In this document: positions 11,055 to 19,138 of the stretch, one piece after another
Layout: every line of letters begins with the position of its first letter
How positions within the stretch are numbered: position 1 is the stretch's first letter
Assembly (NCBI GenBank): GCA_039105265.1
Contig: JAPFFF010000010.1
Location: 4,216,001-4,280,000 of the forward strand
Reading direction: 5' to 3'
Source: Tritrichomonas musculus
Taxonomy: Eukaryota; Parabasalia; Tritrichomonadida; Tritrichomonadidae
Length of the DNA stretch: 64,000 bases
Program-made: the position numbers and the translations under genes
Notes under the pieces: generated by a model
What the model was told of the DNA's origin: nothing
What the model saw: the letters and a program-made list of their open reading frames with translations, nothing else
The model's database searches: none

Positions 11055-11597
11055 ATGAATAATTCAGGAAAAATAGTTGAAATTATCAATGTCGGTGGTG
11101 CGCGCTTTGAAATAATTGAAAATACAGAAACTATATTAGCAGGCAAAATGATATATGAGAAAGATTTCCCGAATCTTGATAGTTTTCATTCAGCAATTGA
11201 TTCGTTTGAAGAAAATGAAAAGAAATCCATATTTAATTTACTTAAAGAAACAGCAATTCCTACTTATGATATACATTTAAGCGTAAATTTCTGGCTTGAT
11301 GAAAAACTTCGAGCATTTGGATTCGTAAGAGAAGTAATGACTGAATCCCAGCCAAATGGTGTTGATATTTACAAAATGCCTGCATCTTTATTTATACGAG
11401 CATATACTGATAAAGAAACAGCAAAGCTTATTTGCAAAGAAAAATGCGAAATTTGGGAACTTTTTGCTTATATCAGAAACGTTTTCATGCCATCTCACAA
11501 TTTTCAAATGGCAGTAAATGGAGCACAAGAAATGGAAGTTTATGATACACCAGATCACAACTCAGGATATGCATATATGCCTGTAGTCAGGAAATAA
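11055..11597 (+). CDS. GyrI-like / AraC effector-binding-domain protein
   Basis: This 180-residue single-domain protein opens with a short N-terminal strand segment, has a central Leu-Leu-Lys-Glu and aromatic-rich part, and ends with a Gly-Tyr-Ala-Tyr-Met-Pro-Val-Val strand. That ending resembles the terminal beta strand of the bacterial GyrI-like/AraC-effector-binding fold. Proteins of that fold bind small hydrophobic ligands or act as multidrug-binding modules; no DNA-binding domain is attached here. A TCA triplet lies at 11051-11053, one base before the ATG. The gene is intact and follows the giant gene by 200 bp on the same strand. Because the fold is mainly prokaryotic, transfer from bacteria is possible (inference). 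The family call is based on overall pattern only. Confidence 0.55.
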   Translation: MNNSGKIVEIINVGGARFEIIENTETILAGKMIYEKDFPNLDSFHSAIDSFEENEKKSIFNLLKETAIPTYDIHLSVNFWLDEKLRAFGFVREVMTESQPNGVDIYKMPASLFIRAYTDKETAKLICKEKCEIWELFAYIRNVFMPSHNFQMAVNGAQEMEVYDTPDHNSGYAYMPVVRK

Positions 11598-12170
11598 TTT
11601 ATTAAAAATGAATTTTTGGTATATTAAATTTTTTTCTTGATAAATTAATAAATAGAATGATAATAAACATAAATGTATTTGTATTTTTGATAATCCGAAT
11701 AATAAGCTTAAAAGTATTTGAAGATTATCAAAAATCATTGAAAAGATTGAAATCATTTAATCATTATGAAGCACTTTCCAACATAACTTTTAATATATAT
11801 GTAACAAAAAAAAAAAAAAAAAAAAAAAAGGAAAACAAAATAAGAACAAAGGAAAGAATTAAAAAATAAATATAATCATGGCTAGGATAAAAGATCCCAA
11901 ATTTCTATTTCGGTTAAAGAATAACAATCCATGAAAAAATTAGAACCAATATTTTTATAACCACCAATTTTTTTTATCATAAAATCTAACTTTTCAATCT
12001 ATCTTAAAAGCATAATTGTTTCTTGAACTTTTTCAATGAATAAACCATTCAAAAATTAGAAAAGCAAACTATTTACATCAATTATAATGACTATTCTCTT
12101 TTATATACCAAAATAAAATAAAAATAAAAAATCAGTTAAGTTTTTATTAATGAGTTGAAGTTCTCATTTT
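11598..12170. other. Convergent intergenic region, no gene seen
   Basis: AT-rich sequence between convergent genes. It holds a poly-A tract of about 23 bases at 11806-11828. The open frames here are short and of skewed composition. No repeat or RNA gene was recognised. Confidence 0.6.
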
Positions 12171-13367
12171 TCAGTATTTAGGAAGCTTTGCTTTGTGCTG
12201 TTTGACAAAGTTTTCAACGTTTTTGATTTCAGTATTGCTCAGCGCGAGCAAGTTGTAGTGGCTTCTTTCCATGTCGTCAACGATACTTTCGAAGCTTGGG
12301 CGATCTTTTGCTTCCAAGTTCCAGCATTCATTGATCATTTTTTTAGAGAATTCGGTGAATGACGAAGGAATGTCTGCCTTTTTACCTTTCAGCATGTCAA
12401 AGACCTTGATCTTTGGAAGCTGTCCGCCGGTTAGAATGAAGAAGACGAGGACGCCGAATGAGTAAACATCAACTTTTTCATCGTAGTATTCTTCTTCGTT
12501 GATGATTTCTGGTGCCATGAACTTTTGGCTTCCAATTCCGCGTGTCATTGTTTGTTCTTCGATTGTCATCAGCTTCGAGATTCCAAAGTCGCAGATCTTC
12601 ACTGTGCCGTCACTTGCAATCAGGATGTTTGTTGGCTTCAGGTCACGATGAATGATTTTCTTGAAGTGGATGTATTTCATTCCTTCTGCGATTTGGTAGA
12701 TGATTTTCGCGAGTTCTTCATTATTGAAGATTTTGTCTTCAATCGCTTTCTGCAGGTTCAATGAACAGAATTCCATCAGAATGCTTGGAGGAAGTTTGGC
12801 GCTGCTCATGAAGAAACCAATTGCTTTCAGAATGTTTTGGTGATCAAGCAATGTCATGATTTCGTATTCTTTCATGAAATTTCGAAAATTAGCTGTTTTC
12901 GCAGTCTTGATATTCATCGTCTTCAACGCGTAGATTTCTTTCTTTGCAACTTTCATCACTTTGCCACCACCGCCGGAACCAAGTTCTTCAATGTTTTCAA
13001 GACTTTCAACTTCTTTTTCATCAAGAATCTTGAAAGGGGCTTGCTTTTCTGTGTTCTCACTTTTTTCATTCGATTTGTGATCTTCTTCTTTGCGTCGGAC
13101 GGATTCTTCCTTTAATCGGCGGTTTTCTTCTTCAAGTTGAGCGTTCCTTTCTTTTAGGCGACTCATTTCAAGTTCAAGTTCTTGAATTTTGGATTCGAGT
13201 GACTCAGTTTTTTGATTTTGGCCATGATCATGATCATTATCATTGTCCGCGCTTGATTTGCTTGCTTCTCCTTCCTCGTTCACTTTAATTGATCCTTTTG
13301 AAAGAAGTCTGACAATTTCTGGGTAATTTTCTTCTCTTGCATAGTCAATGGCAGCTTTGTGAAACAT
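12171..13367 (-). CDS. Coiled-coil protein kinase (active-site residues intact), probably last exon of an ankyrin-kinase gene
   Basis: The 398 residues begin with part of an ankyrin-like repeat (FHKAAIDYAREENYPEIVRL). A highly charged coiled coil follows at about residues 55-115, then a full protein kinase domain at about 125-380. A glycine-rich loop (GSGGGGKV), the Lys of YALK, the catalytic loop HRDLKPTN, the DFG motif (CDFGISK) and an APE motif are all present, so catalysis is expected. The general type is TKL-like Ser/Thr kinase, common in trichomonads. The ATG at 13367 is only the first Met of this open stretch. Four ankyrin modules lie directly upstream on the same strand (13468-14147), and the N-terminal partial repeat continues their series. 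I infer that the real start is at 14147. No frameshift is visible in the kinase part. Confidence 0.85.
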   Translation of the reverse strand: MFHKAAIDYAREENYPEIVRLLSKGSIKVNEEGEASKSSADNDNDHDHGQNQKTESLESKIQELELEMSRLKERNAQLEEENRRLKEESVRRKEEDHKSNEKSENTEKQAPFKILDEKEVESLENIEELGSGGGGKVMKVAKKEIYALKTMNIKTAKTANFRNFMKEYEIMTLLDHQNILKAIGFFMSSAKLPPSILMEFCSLNLQKAIEDKIFNNEELAKIIYQIAEGMKYIHFKKIIHRDLKPTNILIASDGTVKICDFGISKLMTIEEQTMTRGIGSQKFMAPEIINEEEYYDEKVDVYSFGVLVFFILTGGQLPKIKVFDMLKGKKADIPSSFTEFSKKMINECWNLEAKDRPSFESIVDDMERSHYNLLALSNTEIKNVENFVKQHKAKLPKY

Positions 13368-13464
13368 TTCTTTCTTGAAATTCCATGAAGAAAATATAAA
13401 TGTTCAATTGAATGAATAAAAAAAAGTTAGATTTGAATGTTATAAATATTTTTTTTTTTTTCAT

Positions 13465-14045
13465 TCAAATGTTTTTACAGTCGATATCGATTCCTTCTTG
13501 CTTTAATAAAATTTCAGCTGTTTCTTTATGACCATAATATGATGCACAAATTAGCGGAGTATTATAAAATGTTTGTGTTGAATTCCATTAAATGATTTGA
13601 AAAGTTTAACATCATGAAAAAAAGAATTAGATTTGAATTATATAAACGTTTTTCGTATTCAAATGCCTCTGCAGTTGATTTCAATTCCTTCTTGTTTTAA
13701 TAATAATTCAACTATTTCTTTGTCACCATTGTATGCAGCCCAAATCAACGGAGTCTTATTAAAATGTTTGAGTTAAATTCCATAAATGATTTGAAATGTT
13801 AAATACCATGAAAAAAAAGTCAGGTTTGCATTTTATGAATGTTTTTTTGCATTCAAATGTCTTTGTAATTGACTTCTATTCCTTCTTGCTTTAATAATAA
13901 TTCAACTGTTGCCCTGTCACTTTTAGATACAGCACAAATTAATGGAGTTCTATTAAATGTAAGTGTTAAATTCCATAAATGATTGAAATGTTCAACAAAA
14001 TTAAAAAAAAATTAGATTTGAATTTTATAAATGTTCTTGAATTCA
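13465..14045 (-). repeat. Conserved spacers with terminal stem-loop
   Basis: On the minus strand spacers 1, 3 and 4 begin at ATTTGAAT and contain the complementary ATTCAAAT 20-35 nt later. In spacer 1 the stem extends by a T-A pair (GAATT/AATTC) and in spacer 4 by a G-C pair (GAATG/CATTC), a compensatory change. Spacer 2 keeps GAATG/CATTC with a different loop. The 3' ends share an AAC-rich segment and ACATTT, which also occurs at the 5' border (GACATTT). Confidence 0.6.
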
Positions 14046-14147
14046 AATGTCTCGGCAATTGATATCGATTTTCTTGTTCTCAAGGAGTTGTTGAACTGCT
14101 TCGAGATTTCCATTTGAACATGCTTTGAGAAGATCTGGATAACTCAT
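13468..14147 (-). other. Four single-ankyrin-repeat modules separated by ~95-nt spacers, upstream of the kinase
   Basis: Module 1 (14147-14046) starts with ATG (MSYPDLLKACSNGN...). Module 2 is 13954-13856, module 3 is 13760-13662 and module 4 is 13563-13468. Each encodes one ankyrin repeat: a Thr-Pro-Leu-Ile start in modules 2-4, a Val-Glu-Leu-Leu-Leu-like second helix, and an end in Asp/Gly/Asn-Ile followed at once by TGA. The spacers are 91, 95, 98 and about 97 nt, AT-rich and alike in sequence. Adding one Phe codon from the 3' end of each spacer restores the normal ankyrin loop (Asp-Ile-Phe-Asn-Lys-Thr-Pro-Leu). This suggests that spacers are removed from the RNA, but there is no GT at the left border and no consistent AG at the right. 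Decay of a tandemly duplicated repeat is the alternative. Confidence 0.7.
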
Positions 14148-14480
14148 GAATCTTTAGTAAAAGTGATTTTTTCACATCAAATGTCTCATTGAAAAATTGT
14201 GAATTTTATTTTTTTTTTTAAATGTATTTATCTTTGAAACAAATACATATTTATTTATATTTATTAATCTTTTGAAGCAATATCGATCAAAATTTTACTA
14301 ATATTTATATAATTGTAAACAATTGTTAAGATATATCCTTAATAAATTTTTGGCTACAAAAAAATTGTATTCAAAAAAGGAGAGAATGATAATAAAGAAA
14401 ACTTAATAAGAAAATATTTATAATAAGAAAGATAAATAAAAGCTAAAACCAAAATGACCTGTCATTTAAAGCCCAGAATT

Positions 14481-14680
14481 TACAGTAAGTTGAAATGTCT
14501 AGGATATCTTGGACCAACTGAATATTTTGTATGAGGTTAATGAAATTTAAAATAAATTCTTTGAAATTTTTTATTTGTTTTTTATATCATTTTCAATGAG
14601 CTAATTCAAAATTTTCAATTGGTCCAAAACAATTTGAATGGTCCAAGATATTTTTACCTAGGCTAAATAAAACTATTTAT
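14481..14680. mobile_element. Small inverted-repeat element (MITE-like), related to the copy at 41092
   Basis: It begins TACAGTAAGTT, then has GATATCTTGGACC near 14503, with the inverted match GGTCCAAGATATTTTTACC near 14639-14657. Read on the minus strand, the right arm plus the following 70 bases match the sequence at 41103-41190 with few differences. Starting CAGT after TA would fit a Tc1/mariner-type end, but the right terminus is not clear. No coding sequence. Confidence 0.55.
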
Positions 14681-14935
14681 CTAAAAAAAAAAAAAAAAAA
14701 CAATTGTGAGAATGAAATAAAGTTTTCAAACTATTGCTTTTTTTATTTTTTCTATGATCATCTAATATTTTTACATTTTATATGCGAAATATCATGTTTT
14801 CAACAATATAATCAAATTTTCTATCGCAAATATAAAATATTTATAATAATAATTCATTATATTTACAATATTTTAAATAAATATTGAAGTATTTTAAAAA
14901 TAAAAAAAATAATTTAAATTTCGATAGAGTTTTAC

Positions 14936-15615
14936 ATAGGGGCTACAACGATAAGAATTTGTCAAAAAATTGAAAGAAAAATTAAATATCTGATGAATTT
15001 ATTAATAAAGGTAACAAATATCATCTATATATATTCACAAATATAAATTATTGCTCAATTTTTTAAAATATCTGTTAGCAGTGGAGATATCACTTTTTGA
15101 AATTGAGAAGGTTTGTTTAATTTTTTTGAAAAAATTAAAAAAAAATGGTACGTTTATCTTTTTATATAAAGATCCAAAAAGATCAATTCCGAACTTTAGA
15201 TTATATTTAATACCCAAATTGTTATAAATTACATCAAATTCAACCAGATACAACATCTTTTATGCATCGATAATAGATTAAAATTTCTCAAATAATTGAT
15301 ATAACTTGGTATATTTTGAATTTCAAGCTATTCATGATTGATATTTGCAAAAAACTATTTTTTTTAAGTAAATGATATTTAAAGTATAGTATAAAAAAAA
15401 ACAGAAAACCATAAATATTAATATTTTAATTTATGATAGAAATCAAACAAACCTTGTGAAATTAAAAAAGTGATATTTCGGCTGCCTATAGATATTTCTT
15501 AAAAAAAAATTTATAGAAATAACATAAATAATATTTATAAAAAATATTTGTATTTATTATTAAAATTGGTTAGAGTAAAAAAATAACTTTTTTTTCCTAT
15601 CGTTGTAACCCCTAT
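14936..15615. mobile_element. 680-bp non-autonomous DNA element with 8-bp target duplication
   Basis: The terminal inverted repeats start ATAGGGGYTACAACGATA on both ends (left at 14936, right ending at 15615) with one or two mismatches in 20. The direct repeat AGTTTTAC flanks it at 14928-14935 and 15616-15623, a perfect 8-bp target duplication as made by hAT-like transposases. A second pair of arms further in (about 15067-15125 and 15440-15500) extends the inverted repeat imperfectly. No transposase frame is present. The right end lies 40 bp before the start codon of the cathepsin-like gene. Confidence 0.8.
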
Positions 15616-15655
15616 AGTTTTACATTCAAAGTGCTAACCGAATTAAATTTTGTAA

Positions 15656-16624
15656 ATGCTCTTTATTTTACTGTCCATTGCTTCTTCAACTTTAGTTCAA
15701 CCATTTCAAGAGAAGTCTTTTCTCAAATGGATGAGAACCAATAATCAATATTTTACTGGCGATGATTATTATTTTCGACTTGGAATCTACCTTGCTAATT
15801 CTCAATTTGTTCATTATCACAACAATGCAAATAAAGGTTTTAAAGTTTCCCTCAACAAGTTCTCAGTATATACACATACAGAATATAAGGCTTTATTAAA
15901 CCAAATAACGAAAACTTCTAAGCCTCAAAATAATAGAGTGGCAACCAAAAAAGACTGGCCAACACCCCCAGATGAATTAGATTGGAGAACATCAGGAGCT
16001 GTTACAGAAGTAGTTGACCAAGGACCAAATTGCGCCTCAGGCTGGGCATTTGCATGTGTTGCAGGAGCCGAAGGATGTTGGTTTGTTAACAAAGGGGAAC
16101 TTTTGAAGTTTTCTGAACAAAATTTAATTGATTGCGTTAACATATGTTACGGATGCGAAGGTGGCCTTACCGATGATTGCTATACATACATAATTATTAA
16201 CCAAGGTGGCAAATTTATGCTTGAAGCAGACTATCCATACACAGGAACCGAAGGATCTTGCCAATTTGATTCATCAAAGGGAGTTGGTGGAATTCGAGGA
16301 TGGATACAACCCAAAAAAGAAGAAGAACTTGTTGATTACATCGCTCATTATGGTCCAATCGTTTGCACGATGGATGCATCATCCATGTCATTTTCTACAT
16401 ATACATCAGGAATATTCTCTGATAGAGACAATTGCAATCCTCGTAGCATTAACCATGGCATTTGCTTAATTGGATATGGGACAGAAAATGATGTTAATTA
16501 TTGGATTGCTAAGAATTCTTGGGGAAAAGATTGGGGTGAAGATGGATTTGTTAGAATGATTCGTGGAAAAGATATTTGTGGTATTGCTGTTTCACCTATT
16601 GCAGTATACTACGATATAATATAA
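15656..16624 (+). CDS. Cathepsin L-like papain-family protein with catalytic Cys replaced by Gly
   Basis: A 322-residue pre-pro-protein: short hydrophobic signal (residues 1-14), propeptide with a degenerate ERFNIN-type helix (about 20-85) and a C1A mature domain from about residue 105. The active-site segment reads DQGPNCASGW. Aligned to the family pattern Q-G-x-C-G-S-C-W, the oxyanion Gln (122), the preceding Cys (126) and the Trp (130) are present, but the catalytic position is Gly129. His267 (NHGICLIGYG) and Asn287 (AKNSWG) are retained, as are the disulfide cysteines. It should therefore not be a thiol protease; a binding, decoy or chaperone role is inferred. The frame is intact, so selection may still maintain it. 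A transposon relic ends 40 bp upstream. Confidence 0.9.
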   Translation: MLFILLSIASSTLVQPFQEKSFLKWMRTNNQYFTGDDYYFRLGIYLANSQFVHYHNNANKGFKVSLNKFSVYTHTEYKALLNQITKTSKPQNNRVATKKDWPTPPDELDWRTSGAVTEVVDQGPNCASGWAFACVAGAEGCWFVNKGELLKFSEQNLIDCVNICYGCEGGLTDDCYTYIIINQGGKFMLEADYPYTGTEGSCQFDSSKGVGGIRGWIQPKKEEELVDYIAHYGPIVCTMDASSMSFSTYTSGIFSDRDNCNPRSINHGICLIGYGTENDVNYWIAKNSWGKDWGEDGFVRMIRGKDICGIAVSPIAVYYDII

Positions 16625-16738
16625 TAAATAGTAAATATATAACTTTTTGAAAAGCACCGACCATTTTTTTATTGAAAAAAAAAATTAAAATTTAATTTAA
16701 ATCTAATTTTTATTCAATTCTATTTAATTTAACGATCC

Positions 16739-17773
16739 TTACTTGCAATGAGCAAGAATTTCTTCAGAAACGTGAAGGAGAGATGGTGAAGCGTGACCAA
16801 TTGTATCTCTAAGATATATAGTATTATCTTCAACTTGAGCTCTTACCTTAACTGGATCGATGTGCATGATTCTTTCGAATTGTTCTTTTGTGATATCACT
16901 TCCTTTCCAGTCAAGATCTTCATAATGAGGAATGAGACCAAGTGGGCTTTCATGAGCTTTTGCAGTGCCTTCAGCACGACCAGCCATCCAAGCCAAAACG
17001 CGGGCATTCTCACGATAGCCGGGCCACATGAAGTGACCGTTAGCGTCCTTACGGAACCAGTAAACATGGAAGACGTGAGGGAGTTTAACGTGATACTTTG
17101 TGTCCATTTCGAGGTAGTGGTTGAAGTCGTCGCCCGTGTGATAACCGCAGAAAGGAAGCTTTGCGAAAGGATCACGACGAAGGGCGCCAACTTTACCTTC
17201 AGCTGCTGCAGTTTGTTCTGAGCCAACAGCAGCACCCATGTAGACACCACGCGCCCAGTTACGTGCTTCGTAAACGAGAGGAACGTCATTCATGCGACGT
17301 CCGCCATAAACGAAGATTGACACTGGAACGCCATCTGGATTCTCCCAGTCTGGATCGATGCAGGGACGGTTGCAGGCTGGCGCTGTGGAACGGCTGTTTG
17401 GATGTGACGATGGACGTCCGCATCCTGGTGTCCAGTCGTTGCCATTACAGTCGATGAGGCGGCTCCTTAGTCATTCCTTCCCACCAAACATCGCCGTTAT
17501 CTGTCAATGCGACGTTTGACGTGAAGATTGTGTTCTTTGCGCATGATAAGAGGGCGTTTGGATTAGTTTCCATTGCTGTGCCTGGAGCAACACCGAAGAA
17601 ATCGTTTTCTGGTTGGCTTGATCCAGGCAATATCATCACCGACTGTTGTGACTTTCCTTCCTTCCTTCCTTAAGAAGGGAATCTGGTGGAATGATCATTG
17701 CAAAGTTTGTTTTACCACAGGCACTTGGAAACGCTGCTGTTGCGAAGTACTTGTGGCCATGCGGATCTTTATT
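16739..17773 (-). pseudogene. Truncated, frameshifted GTP-dependent PEP carboxykinase
   Basis: Homology to the C-terminal 55-60% of GTP-type PEPCK, which converts oxaloacetate to PEP. The kinase-1 P-loop FPSACGKTN is at about 17720, followed by [42 protein letters not shown] and GVYMGAAVGSEQTAA. The left part of the gene, including the N-terminal substrate domain, is missing beyond 17773. About a dozen codons are lost, with a frame change, near 17610-17620, and the frame shifts again near 17455. The last 194 codons (from 17323) are clean and end in TAA. Base composition is clearly more GC-rich than the surroundings, as expected of a highly expressed gene copy. I read this as a partial duplicate of a functional PEPCK elsewhere. 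Confidence 0.9.
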
Positions 17774-17898
17774 TAAAAAATAGAATTCTTATTTATTTGT
17801 AGATGGACATATAATGCTTTATTTACCGATATTATCAGAATACAAGTTAATAATTTAAAAATTAAAGGTTACTTAAATGATTATTTATTAAAATGTAA

Positions 17899-17971
17899 GC
17901 TTCTGTAGCTTAGTGGCTATAGCGTTCGCCTAGTAAGCGGAAGGTCGCGCGTTCGATCCGCGCCAGAAGCA
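17899..17971 (+). tRNA. tRNA-Thr (anticodon AGT)
   Basis: A complete cloverleaf: acceptor stem GCTTCTG/CAGAAGC, D arm from TAGCTTAGTGG, anticodon stem TTCGC/GCGGA with loop CTAGTAA giving anticodon AGT, and a T arm GCGCG/CGCGC around TTCGATC. The discriminator base is A. There is no intron and CCA is not encoded. Confidence 0.95.
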
Positions 17972-17981
17972 TTTTTTTTTT
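17972..17981 (+). terminator. Pol III T-tract after tRNA-Thr
   Basis: A run of ten T follows the discriminator base directly, the usual RNA polymerase III stop. Confidence 0.85.
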
Positions 17982-18037
17982 TAGTTTATCCAAAATTGTA
18001 AAGAAAAAATTGTGGAGTATAGAATATATTTGATCAA

Positions 18038-18297
18038 TCAAAAATTAAAACCTATATCAGACCAGCTTTCTTCTTCTGTGCCAATTGCAAGTTCTCTTCT
18101 ATGGCCAATTTGTGCGAAATACTCAAATGAAAAAATAACCCCTACTTTTTCTAGATATTCAACCATAACTTTTGTGTTTTCATATGGAACAATTTGATCT
18201 TCTTTATCGCACCAAAAATATGTTGGAGGAAAATATTTTGTCACATTCTTTTCAATACTCATAAAATCTTCTTGTTCCCTTTTTGCATCTTCACCAA
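18038..18297 (-). pseudogene. C-terminal fragment of an alpha/beta-hydrolase (acetyl-esterase-like)
   Basis: The preserved 85 or so codons match the end of BD-FAE/acetyl-esterase-like hydrolases: LVGEDAKREQEDF, then PPTYFWCDKEDQIVP carrying the acid residue and GH carrying the catalytic His. The nucleophile elbow and oxyanion region lie upstream in the family and are absent; stops occur immediately before 18297. The fragment ends in TGA after a short non-conserved tail. A broken host gene on the minus strand, 67 bp beyond the tRNA. Confidence 0.65.
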
Positions 18298-19138
18298 CTA
18301 AACAATAAATTATTTAATAGCACCTACTTGCGATTACATATCGAAACTTACTACAAAAATAGAAAGTTTACAACAACAGCAATTTTTTTTTTTTTTTTTT
18401 CGCTTATCCGAACCTACGAAATCAATAAAAAGAAAAACCATAGCAAATATTTTAAAGAACAATTTACAAATTTTTAGCTTCATCAAATGAAATTATCAGA
18501 AAAACTCAAAATAAGCAAAGAAAATAGCTTTGCCAAAAATACAATGTTCGTTGAAGATTCATTATAGTCAAGCAGCTCATCAATTTCAAAAGCAAATAAT
18601 ATTTATCAAGAAATTGAAGAACTTCTCTCTTTAATTTCAGGCCAAGAAGAAACTCTTCGGTTATTGAATGCAGAGCTAGCTTTATTTTATATCACACTGA
18701 CAAACGAAATAAAGTCACATTTTATCAGATAGAGAATTTTCACTCTCAGAAGAAAATTACAAAAAAAACTAGAGAATTTTAATTCTTAAATATAAAAAAT
18801 CAAAATGAATATAAAATCTAAACATAATATTTTAGATCAAATTGAAAGCACAACAAAGTAAAACGAAGACTCATTTTGTAACATTTGAATGAAGTTGATC
18901 ACAATCTTGGGAATGTTCATGGAATGGAATCATATCATGTTACAGAGCTTCATAATTTTATTTATCAACTTAAAAATATGATAAAAAAATTATTATAAGA
19001 CTATTACTCTTTATTAATTATTGGCTATTTAAAATTGCAAAATAGTTTTTTAATATTTTCATCATTAGTAAGTTCTTTTGGTGTCCTCCATAAATTTTAT
19101 AGGATAATCATGAAATTTCAATGATAAATCTTATAAAC
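18298..19138. other. Region without a convincing gene
   Basis: AT-rich. A short plus-strand frame near 18570-18730 reads as a Leu/Glu-rich helix (QEIEELLSLISGQEETLRLL) ending at a TAG and may be a small gene remnant. No homology recognised. Confidence 0.4.

Noticed and set aside
13368-14045. Ordinary spliceosomal introns between ankyrin modules
   Set aside because: No GT near the left borders and no constant AG at the right borders in any of the four spacers.
15035-15256. 73-codon minus-strand frame
   Set aside because: Lies inside the arms of the 680-bp element; Phe/Lys/Asn-rich by base composition only.
18570-18730. Small plus-strand helical frame
   Set aside because: Short, no clear start and no recognised family; noted only as a possible remnant.
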